A stretch of DNA of 59,008 bases from Rhodospirillales bacterium URHD0017. GTDB taxonomy: Bacteria; Pseudomonadota; Alphaproteobacteria; Reyranellales; Reyranellaceae. Where the stretch lies: positions 1 through 59,008 of the forward strand of contig FODP01000034.1 of the NCBI GenBank assembly GCA_900110395.1, in the 5' to 3' direction. The translations under genes and the position numbers were made by a program. This document shows, piece after piece, positions 44,378 through 51,287 of this stretch (position 1 is the stretch's first letter; every line of letters starts with the position of its first letter). The notes below the pieces were generated by a model that saw only the letters and a program-made list of their open reading frames with translations, searched no databases and was not told the origin of the DNA.

Positions 44378-46020
44378 TAGGAAGACCCCCTCAATATCTT
44401 GAGCGCTGCCAGTTCGAAGTTGATCAAGGAAGTCTTGTCGCAATAGTCGCAACAGTAGGAAAGCCTCGGGACCTTTGACTTCGACGAATATAGCCACGCG
44501 ATAATCTTCATTACGAGAGAGGTCCGCTTCTTCCTGGCACTGCCTTCGAAGTACCCCAACAAAGATTGACGAAGACACCGGCTCCGTGGCCGGCCCATCA
44601 GGTGCATCTTGTCAATACTCGCCAACTTGACCGCTAGCAGTCGCGCTACATCCCCCGGAGATCGTTTAGCCGCTTCGACGGTCTTTCGGGCCATAAAGCT
44701 CGGCAGCCCGCGATCGTCTTTGCCAGCAAGCAAGATCGCCAAACTTGGTTTGCCATCGCGTCCGGCACGACCGAACTCCTGCAGGTAGTCTTCTACCGAT
44801 GCCGGATGCTGATAGTGGATGACCAGTCGCACATTGGGGACGTCCAAGCCCATACCAAACGCATTTGTGCAGATGATCTCGGAGACCTCTGGACGCTGCT
44901 CGCCGGTAAATTGTTTGAGCAAGCTCTCGCGCTTGTGCGGTGGGTCGATCTGCCCGTGATAGAAAGGCAAACTATGCCCTAGCGCCCTTAGCTTTTCTTG
45001 AAGCTCAGTACCGATGCGTATCGAGGGCACGAAGATCATCGTCTTTCCTGGAACCCGGAGATTGAGCAGTGTCGAAATAACCCCAGCCCGGTCGTCACGT
45101 TCGACCGGAAGCCGCATTAGCCCGATATTCGGCCGATCAACATCTAGAACAATGACGTCGGCATCGGGAATGCCGAGCGACTCCAGAATTCGCTTTTGCG
45201 ACTCAACTCCGGCCGATGCTGTGAATGCCAAGATCGGCGGACGACCGACCGCCTCCCTCACCTCTGCTAGACGTCCATAGTCGGGACGAAAATCATCGCC
45301 CCAACGGTCGATACAGTGCGCTTCGTCGACGACTAGAAAATTGAGTCGCATCCTCGTTAGCCGCGCAATCTCGCTTTTATCGCGAACCGAGAAGCGCTCC
45401 GGTGCGAGATAAAGGAACTTGAACGCCTTCTTTTCGAGGAGAGCGTAGCGCAGCGCCTTTTCTTCCCGATCGAGGTCACTATTGATGAACGTACCTGGTA
45501 GTTTCTTGCGCTGAAGATCAGACACCTGATCGCTCATCAACGCCTTGAGCGGCGATATCACGTAGGCGGTTCCCGGGCGCAGTACCGTGGGCAATTGAAA
45601 GCAGAGGGATTTGCCCGAGCCAGTAGGACTCACCATGAGGACCGAGCGCCCCGCCAGGGCCGCTAGAACGACAGGCAGTTGGCCCTCGCGAAAACGTTCA
45701 AGGCCAAAGAGGCGCAGTGCGGGCGCTAGGTTGCCCACTTGCTCAGCGACTCGCCCGGTGCGATCCAGCCAGCGGACCAGCCGCAGCGCCCATGTCTCGA
45801 GGACCCGCCTCGAGAGTTTCACCTGAAGGTTTGGGTGGAACGCCGCATGGCAGCCGTCGCACAAAGTAACGAGGTTTGTTGGATCATCCGTTCCGCCCAA
45901 AGAACGGGGCATTAGGTGATGGACATCAGCGTCCTCGCGCCGGCAGGCAACGCCGCACTGGCGGCAACAATAGCCGTCGCGTTGCAGGACAATCTCCCGG
46001 TAGTTCACTGGGCTTGCCAT
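44377..46020 (-). CDS. HNH nuclease-RecQ helicase fusion
   Basis: A 547-residue fusion. Residues 1-65 are an HNH endonuclease: YCCRQCG, DVHHLMPRSLGGTDDPTNL and CDGCHAAFH provide the zinc ligands, His and Asn. RecQ-type helicase lobes follow: PTGSGKSLC (131-139), VVDEAHCIDRWGDDFRPDY, FTASAG, TNAFGMGLDVPNVR and QEFGRAGRDG. The C-terminus retains the RecQ zinc site (CLRQSLLGYFEG ... CCDYCDK) but lacks an HRDC domain. ATG 46020 is chosen because the upstream 55 in-frame codons look like intergenic sequence. RecQ normally has no N-terminal nuclease, so a restriction-type defence role is likely. Confidence 0.82.
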   Translation of the reverse strand: MASPVNYREIVLQRDGYCCRQCGVACRREDADVHHLMPRSLGGTDDPTNLVTLCDGCHAAFHPNLQVKLSRRVLETWALRLVRWLDRTGRVAEQVGNLAPALRLFGLERFREGQLPVVLAALAGRSVLMVSPTGSGKSLCFQLPTVLRPGTAYVISPLKALMSDQVSDLQRKKLPGTFINSDLDREEKALRYALLEKKAFKFLYLAPERFSVRDKSEIARLTRMRLNFLVVDEAHCIDRWGDDFRPDYGRLAEVREAVGRPPILAFTASAGVESQKRILESLGIPDADVIVLDVDRPNIGLMRLPVERDDRAGVISTLLNLRVPGKTMIFVPSIRIGTELQEKLRALGHSLPFYHGQIDPPHKRESLLKQFTGEQRPEVSEIICTNAFGMGLDVPNVRLVIHYQHPASVEDYLQEFGRAGRDGKPSLAILLAGKDDRGLPSFMARKTVEAAKRSPGDVARLLAVKLASIDKMHLMGRPRSRCLRQSLLGYFEGSARKKRTSLVMKIIAWLYSSKSKVPRLSYCCDYCDKTSLINFELAALKILRGSS

Positions 46021-46597
46021 GCTGTCGGTGGCCAGAGGATGTTGCGCTGGCCGCACGCCACGCGACTGGCGGCTACCCGAACTGCGGCCCTGTAAGAATA
46101 ACTGTCGACCAAAGCGTCCTTGCTCGCCGTGCCGCGCTGGCCCAAACGGCTGGTTGAGCTTTGCTTGAGCAAAGGGGAATTGCAACCCGTGGTCTGAAAA
46201 TCGAAAGAGGGGTGTCGGATGACCGCTTGGCCGCGGCCCAACAGGGCTGATCGTCCCTTTGGAATGAGGGCCGTCTTCTGCCTTAGCAACTGCAAGCTGG
46301 TCGGGATCTTCAGAGGTGCTAGGCTAGGCAGTTCGCTCGACCGGCCCGCGGCCTTGCAAGGCTGCCTTTCATCTTCCTTGGCTTCTTTCAACCGCTTCCT
46401 TCTCGGCTGCCGCAGCGTCGGCCTTGCGACGTGGGAAATGGCGCCCAGAGGCGGGATCAACCACCGACACTGCGATTGATCGAACAGGCGTTGCACCTTG
46501 GCGCGGAATCTCCTCGCCCGCTAGATCCGTCTGCCGTGGCACGATTCCAGGGTGTATGGAGGCGTCTGAACGCTACTTGTCTTTATTGCTCTTGCCG
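46021..46597. other. Intergenic region upstream of HNH-RecQ
   Basis: About 580 bp. Several short frames exist on both strands (for example 46,431-46,646 plus) but none has a recognisable domain or a convincing ribosome-binding site. It probably contains the HNH-RecQ promoter and decayed sequence. Confidence 0.35.
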
Positions 46598-47092
46598 TTA
46601 CTTCTGGTTCTCACCCCAGCGCCAACATTCCTCACGGACTTTGTGATGAAAGGCCAAATCGTCGGCAAAGTGCAAGCCGAGACGACGGGCGCCGATGGTA
46701 AAACCTTTTAGCGCTGTAGATTCGAGTTCACCGGTTTCTCGGCCGCTTTCGTTGACGCAAATTGCAGGCAGCATGGGGATGCCACGTACATGACAGATAT
46801 CAAGCAATCGGTCCAAATGCCCATTAGCGCCGTTCATTTTGTGGCGCGCCTTGCTCCATTCAACGTTGCTTGCCTTTGCTAGATCGCCGTAGGTGACGCA
46901 TCTTTGTTCGATAGCTGCGAGAGTTAAGAGCTGGAGTGACTTGTCGATGTCCAAGTGACCTTGCTTCTTGCTGCGACGTGCGCGCTCTTCGAGTAACTCC
47001 AAGTAAAGCGGCGCTCTGGTTGCAGATTTCTGCTCATGGTTATGTATCCACTGATCGATCTCGTCGTCCGTCTTTGAGCTCAAGTTGACCAC
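46598..47092 (-). CDS. Conserved hypothetical protein with winged-helix-like core
   Basis: A 164-residue protein from GTG 47092 with a strong Shine-Dalgarno (ggaggga). The N-terminal helix (DDEIDQWIHNHEQKSATRAP, then LYLELLEERARR) is followed by a YGDLAKASN ... HLDRLLDICHVRGIPMLPAI core, reminiscent of small DNA-binding alkyltransferase-like or winged-helix folds (VTYGDLA, then a G-I-P-M-L strand). No catalytic PCHR motif, so it is not a methyltransferase. I have seen related sequences as uncharacterised proteins in alphaproteobacterial islands. Function unknown. Confidence 0.65.
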   Translation of the reverse strand: MVNLSSKTDDEIDQWIHNHEQKSATRAPLYLELLEERARRSKKQGHLDIDKSLQLLTLAAIEQRCVTYGDLAKASNVEWSKARHKMNGANGHLDRLLDICHVRGIPMLPAICVNESGRETGELESTALKGFTIGARRLGLHFADDLAFHHKVREECWRWGENQK

Positions 47093-47130
47093 TTTGTTCT
47101 CCCTCCTCCCATGCGTCGCCTGACCTAGCC

Positions 47131-47503
47131 CTAGGCCTCAACGAAGGACCAAGCCCAACCAGCGGACATCATCATCGCTTGTAGGTCATTTTTGTCCGCG
47201 AAGCATCGCGCCACCGGACGATTGTTGCGGGCGTCATAGTCCACCTGCTTGCATATGACGGGCTGCCCGCGATGAAGTCTCGGAGCGCCTTCTTGGCAAG
47301 CGGGCCAGGATGCCATTGCCCATCATCGCAGGTCTGGGGCCCCTCAGGGGCGTCGATGCCGAACACTGGGATCCGAACTTCACGGTATCGCCGTCGACGA
47401 TCTGAAACCGCGGCTTAGCGGTGGACCAAACCACAGTATCGTCATCGGTCTGCGCACTTGCCGGGGAAGCAACTATGGGAGCCAGCAGGACAAGGACCCA
47501 CAT
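47131..47503 (-). pseudogene. Thermonuclease (SNase-like) family gene with two frameshifts
   Basis: Pieces in three frames align end to end: signal peptide MWVLVLLAPIVASPASA, IVDGDTVKFGS, then FGIDAPEGPQTCDDGQWHPG and LAKKALRDFIAGSP, then VICKQVDYDARNNRPVARCF and LQAMMMSAGWAWSFVEA. Each junction needs one extra base and each falls at a CCC run (ATCCCAG; GCCCGTC). The gene is either freshly inactivated or miscalled at homopolymers. If intact it would be an exported nuclease. It lies 16 bp downstream of the XRE regulator on the same strand. Confidence 0.8.
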
Positions 47504-47519
47504 TGCAGGGAGCCGGCGC

Positions 47520-47996
47520 TTACCTGCGGGCCGGGGCGGACTTGCGCTGCTTCCGGTCGCCCAGCGCTTCAGCATGGCTCGCTGCACCCACGGCCTTGAC
47601 CATCTCGAAGATGCGCTTGCGCACGCGGTCTTCGCGGATCTTGTAGTAGGCGCGCACCAACTCCAGCGTCTCGCGCTTGATCAGCGGATCCTTCTCCTGC
47701 TCGAACGGCGTGCCGGCCTCGCCGAAGCCCTTACGGCCGCGGCCCGACATCGGCCGGCCCGCGAGGGCGTTGGACGGCATCTCGTCGAAGAAATACGACA
47801 CCGGCACGTCGAGCACCTTGGCGAACTCGAAGAGTCGGCTCGAACCGATGCGGTTGGAGCCGCGCTCGTACTTCTGGATCTGCTGAAAGGTGAGCCCAAC
47901 TGCACCGCCCAACTTAGTTTGACTCATCGCGAGCAGCGTCCGCCGCTGCCGAATTCGAGTACCAACATACACGTCCACAGGATGGAATTTTGCCAA
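47520..47996 (-). CDS. XRE-family transcriptional regulator
   Basis: A 158-residue regulator. Start TTG 47996 has gagagg 7 nt upstream; the longer frame to 48104 lacks a better site. A helix-turn-helix (GTRIRQRRTLLAMSQTKLGG, AVGLTFQQIQKYERGSNRIG) occupies residues 12-65, followed by an alphaproteobacterial C-terminal region (LDVPVSYFFDEMPSNALAGR) ending in a basic helix (RVRKRIFEMVKAVGAA). It resembles stand-alone XRE regulators widespread in Rhizobiales. It may control the thermonuclease or nearby element genes. Confidence 0.8.
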   Translation of the reverse strand: MAKFHPVDVYVGTRIRQRRTLLAMSQTKLGGAVGLTFQQIQKYERGSNRIGSSRLFEFAKVLDVPVSYFFDEMPSNALAGRPMSGRGRKGFGEAGTPFEQEKDPLIKRETLELVRAYYKIREDRVRKRIFEMVKAVGAASHAEALGDRKQRKSAPARR

Positions 47997-48264
47997 AACT
48001 TGCCTCTCATTTTTCGGATCGTAGCCTACAGGTCGATCGCTATTGCTCAAGCGTCGACTGCTCTTGATACACAGGTACGCTGACTGGCCCTCGCAGACCC
48101 GCAAGTTCGTGCGGACACCGCCCCGACCGCACGCCGCAGCGCTTCATAACCTCGCAGTCGACACGCGTCAGGACGTCAGAATCTCGTCTTCGCTTGCGCC
48201 ACCAAGTCCCATGGTCCATCGGCTCGGCGTTGCTCCTTGCCGGCGCGGGATGGCCAGGCCTTCA

Positions 48265-48342
48265 AGAGCAAGAGGATGGCCGGAAACGGGTGAGCCGGAG
48301 GCCTCCGAGAGAGCGGGCCCGCGGCTCGCCCCGTCCTGCTCT
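48265..48342 (+). promoter_or_regulatory. Structured leader D upstream of radC
   Basis: Outer AGAGCA / TGCTCT, inner GGAAACGGGTGAGCCG opposite CGGCTCGCCCCGTCC, and a tip GCC/GGC around tccgagagagcg. It ends 14 nt before the radC ATG. The left arm resembles leader C (ggaacgggtttgagccg), so C and D form one family although they lie 21 kb apart. Confidence 0.7.
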
Positions 48343-48356
48343 CCGGAACATCATCC

Positions 48357-49037
48357 ATGTCTGCCTCATCTTTAGCCTTTGCCCCCGAATCGCCGACTCA
48401 AGCTCTGGCCATGGACGGCAGCTTTGTCGTCCTGCCCACGGAAGAAACAACAGAGCAGGACTTGCTCGCGGCATTGTTGACGTTTTCGCAAGGTAGCGTG
48501 TGTGCTCCTGCTCTCTTGCAAAGCTTTCCCAGCATTGGCCACGTCATCACCGCCGAAGCGTCGCAACTTCGTGCATTCGGATTGACGGGGCACGACATCG
48601 CCGTCTTTCGCCTTGTCCGCGAAATCGCTTGCCGCATGGCCAGAGCCGAAGTGCGCAGCCGCCCGGTGCTCAGCAATTGGCGGGCGCTGATCGCCTACTT
48701 GCAGACTGCAATGGCCTACGAGCAGGTCGAACAATTTCGAATACTGTTCCTCGACCGCAAGAACAATCTCATTGCCGACGAGGTGCAGCAGCGCGGCACG
48801 GTCAATCACACGCCCGTTTACCCGCGAGAGGTCATGAAGCGCGCCCTGATCCTCGACGCCTCGGCCCTGATTGTTGTGCACAATCACCCGTCCGGCGATC
48901 CGAAGCCGTCGCGGGATGACATCGAGACGACGCGCGAATTGAAGGCAGCCGCCAATGCTCTTGAGCTTGAACTGCACGACCACATCGTGATCGGTCACGG
49001 CAAGCACGCATCGTTCAGATCTCTAGGATTGCTGTAA
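48357..49037 (+). CDS. radC: RadC-like JAB-domain protein
   Basis: A 226-residue RadC family protein. The N-terminal ~100 residues have the helix-hairpin-like LQSFPSIGHVITAEASQLRA segment. The JAB/MPN domain carries the metal site VHNHPSGDPKPSRDD (about 180-194) and an upstream Glu in FLDRKNNLIADEVQQRG. Proteins of this class are common on mobile elements, where they accompany antirestriction or DNA-processing genes; the biochemical activity is unsettled. It starts behind leader D and ends before the QseC-like gene. Confidence 0.87.
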   Translation: MSASSLAFAPESPTQALAMDGSFVVLPTEETTEQDLLAALLTFSQGSVCAPALLQSFPSIGHVITAEASQLRAFGLTGHDIAVFRLVREIACRMARAEVRSRPVLSNWRALIAYLQTAMAYEQVEQFRILFLDRKNNLIADEVQQRGTVNHTPVYPREVMKRALILDASALIVVHNHPSGDPKPSRDDIETTRELKAAANALELELHDHIVIGHGKHASFRSLGLL

Positions 49038-49166
49038 AGGAGGCCGGCCTGATTCCCAATTGGCTGCAAGGTCCTCTTGCCGCGATCGTGTGCAGCCAAG
49101 GCTTCGCGCGCCGGGCCTTCTTCTTGCCGGTGGCCGTTGGAGGCAAAAAAACTAAGGAGCACGGCG

Positions 49167-49190
49167 AGGAACCGGGTAAGCCGGGGCCTT
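49167..49190 (+). repeat. Truncated leader-like sequence downstream of radC
   Basis: ggaaccgggtaagccggggcctt repeats the left arm of leader D (ggaaacgggtgagccggaggcct) with few differences, but no right arm and no downstream plus-strand start codon follow. It is probably a decayed copy. Confidence 0.5.
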
Positions 49191-49198
49191 CTTAACAG

Positions 49199-49444
49199 TC
49201 ACCGTACCCGTGATATCCGCTTCTGCGGTACCTTCAGGAGCTCAGCGGGCTCAACGCCAAGAGCCTCCGAAAGGCGACCGATGACGTTGAGGCTTGCGTA
49301 GAACGTGCCTTTCTCGAGCTGGCTAAGATAGCTGCGGCTTACGTTCGCCTCATGGGCAAGCTCATCCTGCGAGACGCCCTTTGCATTGCGCAGTCGTCGC
49401 AGATTGGCGGCGAACACCTCCCGCAGGTCCATGCGGGAAGCCAA
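49199..49444 (-). CDS. qseC: QseC-like XRE repressor
   Basis: An 81-residue single-domain helix-turn-helix protein (FAANLRRLRNAKGVSQDELA, HEANVSRSYLSQLEKGTFYA). It is divergent from a small DUF2285 gene, which is followed by a two-frame activator. This matches the qseC-qseM-msi172/msi171 region of Mesorhizobium ICEMlSym, where QseC represses qseM and sets a bistable switch for transfer. Identity as QseC is inferred from size and context; XRE domains are too common to decide alone. ATG 49444 or the internal Met five codons on could be the start. Confidence 0.7.
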   Translation of the reverse strand: MASRMDLREVFAANLRRLRNAKGVSQDELAHEANVSRSYLSQLEKGTFYASLNVIGRLSEALGVEPAELLKVPQKRISRVR

Positions 49445-49454
49445 GCCAACTGTG

Positions 49455-49476
49455 CGATATATAGCACCTCGATATA
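49455..49476. promoter_or_regulatory. Candidate QseC operator and promoter repeats
   Basis: Two cgatata motifs (49455-49461 and 49470-49476), the first inside the near-dyad TGCGATATATAGCA, lie 11-32 bp upstream of the QseC-like start within an AT-rich patch. This is the expected place for operators controlling both divergent genes. Confidence 0.45.
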
Positions 49477-49707
49477 CTGAACAAAATGACGTACGAAGGC
49501 GTTAACACGTTCTCAGCTTGAGGAGACCTGTGGTCAACAAGGCAATAACAGTTCCCACGGGGCGGAAGTTGGACGCTGGATCAAGCGGACATTCGCGAAT
49601 TTCGTCAGCGATGTCTTGTCAGCAATCGGTGGCGCTGGCGTCATCTCGCTTCACCGGTCCTTCGATGATATGCAATCGTGCAGATTGAACTCTCACTGAG
49701 CGACGCC

Positions 49708-49986
49708 ATGGCCAAGACGCCACTCGATCCACCCGTGTCTGATACTGCTCCGGCGGAGCCTGTTCTGACCGGCTACGATGAACAGCATCTTGTGACGTAT
49801 TTGCGTCTCCTTGACGCCGATGCCGAAGGGGCAGATTGGCGAGAAGTTGCAAAGGTCGTTCTGCACATCGATCCTGATCGCGAGCCCGAACGCGCCAGGC
49901 GTGCCTGGGAGAGTCACTTGGCCCGCGCCAAATGGATGACCGAGAACGGGTATCGTCATCTTCTGCTTGGCGGCGCACCAAACTGA
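49708..49986 (+). CDS. qseM: QseM-like DUF2285 antiactivator
   Basis: A 92-residue protein that is essentially one DUF2285 domain: YDEQHLVTYLRLLDADAEGA, EVAKVVLHIDPDREPERARR, AKWMTENGYRHLLLGG. In ICEMlSym the small DUF2285 protein QseM binds and blocks TraR and FseA, keeping the element integrated. ATG 49708 (MAKTPLDPP) is preferred over GTG 49678. It lies 123 bp upstream of the FseA-like gene, on the same strand, and divergent from the QseC-like repressor. Confidence 0.78.
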   Translation: MAKTPLDPPVSDTAPAEPVLTGYDEQHLVTYLRLLDADAEGADWREVAKVVLHIDPDREPERARRAWESHLARAKWMTENGYRHLLLGGAPN

Positions 49987-50108
49987 CAATTGGTTGCTTG
50001 CATGTACCGCAATCGTCTTTGCGCGGGGAGTCGCTAACGAAGCAACGCCGGGTTGTGCATCCTGCGCGCTCCAGGGAAGGGGTGTGAGTGCCATGGAGAT
50101 GCACGCTC

Positions 50109-50871
50109 ATGAACCGCGCGTACTGGCGGTCACCGGAGGCATACAAAAAGCTGCAGACATTCGATGCCCCTGGGTTTGCTTTTCAGTTCCTAAACCGCAA
50201 TCCCGAATTCGTAAAAGATCGGGAACGGCTGCAACAACTGGATCGCCGCGGAGCCCTTGAACCAGCCGAGGTGAATGCGTTCGCCCGGCGCTGGGGGTTA
50301 CTTCTACCCGACGACGAATCATCCAAATGACGCCATCTGGACGGCAGAGTCTCTGCCGAGCGTCGTTGCCCTGACCAAACTTCCGCCAGAGCTTGGGAAT
50401 CCCAAGTTCAAGGCCAAACCTCTGTCGCTTGATCCCGTACTGGCCGCTGAAGGTGACGACTATGTCATCGAGCGTCTCGGCGCCAGGATGCGCGTGCATC
50501 TGGATAGCCGCGGTACGGATCCGCCCGCGGTTCTTCTGCCGCTCGATAGGCTCTTTGAAGTCCGAGTGGCTGCTGTCCTCCGGCTATGGCGGGCGCTCCA
50601 CGGCCGCAATCCTGGCCCGAATCCAGCGGCGCTGTCGGTGGCCAGGGTAAACAGGCTCGTGCTCGCCCTTCGCGCCCTTGATGGCCGTCTCGACGGTGCC
50701 ACTCACCGTGAGATTGCCAGGTCATTGTTCGGCGCCGACGCCGTCCCGAATCGGGACTGGATCTCCCATGAGCTGCGCGATCGCACGGCGCGCCTCGTGC
50801 GTCTCGGCGTGGCCATGATGAACGGCGGCTATCGGCGGCTGCTTCTGCATCCGTATCGCGGACGCTCCTAG
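50109..50871 (+). CDS. fseA: FseA-like excision activator expressed through a +1 frameshift
   Basis: Two overlapping frames encode one protein. Frame 1 (50109-50330, 73 aa, MNRAYWRSPEAYKKLQTFDA) is a DUF6499-type N-terminus ending RRWGLLLPDDESSK and TGA. Frame 2 continues in the +1 frame with DAIWTAESLPSVVALTKLPP and a C-terminal DUF2285 domain (RIARSLFGADAV-like REIARSLFGADAVPNRDWIS) to TAG at 50871. Skipping one base at AAA-T-GAC joins them into about 253 residues. In ICEMlSym the excision activator FseA is made by a +1 programmed frameshift between msi172 and msi171, and the arrangement here is the same. Frame 2 also has its own ATG at 50275 with gaggtg. Confidence 0.82.
50325..50331 (+). 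promoter_or_regulatory. Putative +1 ribosomal frameshift site AAA-TGA-C
   Basis: The zero-frame stop TGA (50328-50330) is followed by C, a weak termination context also used in the RF2 gene. A single +1 slip here enters exactly the frame that encodes the DUF2285 half. No upstream Shine-Dalgarno-like stimulator was pinned down. Confidence 0.65.
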
Positions 50872-50883
50872 GGCTGTGCAGTG

Positions 50884-50913
50884 GGGCGATCTCGCCGGGT
50901 TGCGAGATCGCCC
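50884..50913 (+). terminator. Stem-loop after the fseA-like gene
   Basis: A perfect 10-bp stem GGGCGATCTC / GAGATCGCCC with a ten-base loop, 12 bp after the stop, followed by tatttc. The T-run is weak, so it may be an attenuating rather than a full terminator. Confidence 0.6.
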
Positions 50914-50940
50914 TATTTCGAGCCCTCCGTAGTCCGCCAT

Positions 50941-50993
50941 CGTGATCCTCGACGGCCGCTGCTTCTCGGCGGCTTCCCACAGGATCACGGAGG
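50941..50993 (+). promoter_or_regulatory. Structured leader upstream of the rdfS-like gene
   Basis: A 9-bp perfect stem CGTGATCCT (50941-50949) / AGGATCACG (50981-50989) with an inner GCCGC / GCGGC stem. The Shine-Dalgarno GGAGG (50989-50993) begins at the last base of the 3' arm, 6 nt before the TTG start. The position suits translational control of excisionase synthesis. Confidence 0.6.
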
Positions 50994-50999
50994 CTTCCC

Positions 51000-51284
51000 T
51001 TGCCCGCTAATTTTGCCGACCTGCCGCCACGCTATCTGCGTACACCCGAGGCCGCCCGCTTTGTCGGTCTGTCGATTCGAACACTGGAGAAGCATCGCAT
51101 CTACGGCACAGGCCCTCGCTATTCGAAGCTCGGCGGGCGCGTTGTCTACCGGGTCGAAGATCTCCAGGCGTGGGTCGAGTCGGGCGCCAAGGCGTCGACG
51201 TCTGACCCTGGCACTGCGACCGTGCTGCCGGCGAAGCGGCAAGCCGTCGGCCTGCCGGCACGCGTCCTTTCGGGCCGTCGTTGA
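51000..51284 (+). CDS. rdfS: RdfS-like excisionase (helix-turn-helix, AlpA/MerR-type)
   Basis: A 94-residue protein from TTG 51000 with Shine-Dalgarno ggagg. The helix_turn_helix_17 motif is clear: RYLRTPEAARFVGLSIRTLE, KHRIYGTGPRYSKLGGRVVY, RVEDLQAWVESG. In ICEMlSym the recombination directionality factor RdfS has this fold, lies upstream of rep/traF genes and is activated by FseA. Downstream order here is repA-like, DUF2840, traF. It would turn the integrase reaction toward excision. The rare start codon implies low expression. Confidence 0.82.
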   Translation: MPANFADLPPRYLRTPEAARFVGLSIRTLEKHRIYGTGPRYSKLGGRVVYRVEDLQAWVESGAKASTSDPGTATVLPAKRQAVGLPARVLSGRR

Positions 51285-51287
51285 CCC

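Noticed and set aside
46424..46711. 95-codon plus-strand frame with hydrophobic stretch upstream of HNH-RecQ
   Set aside because: It overlaps the 3' end of the minus-strand gene at 46598, has no Shine-Dalgarno and no family match.
50275..50871. Treating the DUF2285 frame as an independent gene only
   Set aside because: It has a possible own start at 50275, but that lies inside the upstream frame in a different register. The exact +1 join at AAA-TGA-C and the ICEMlSym precedent favour the fused product, though separate expression is not excluded.
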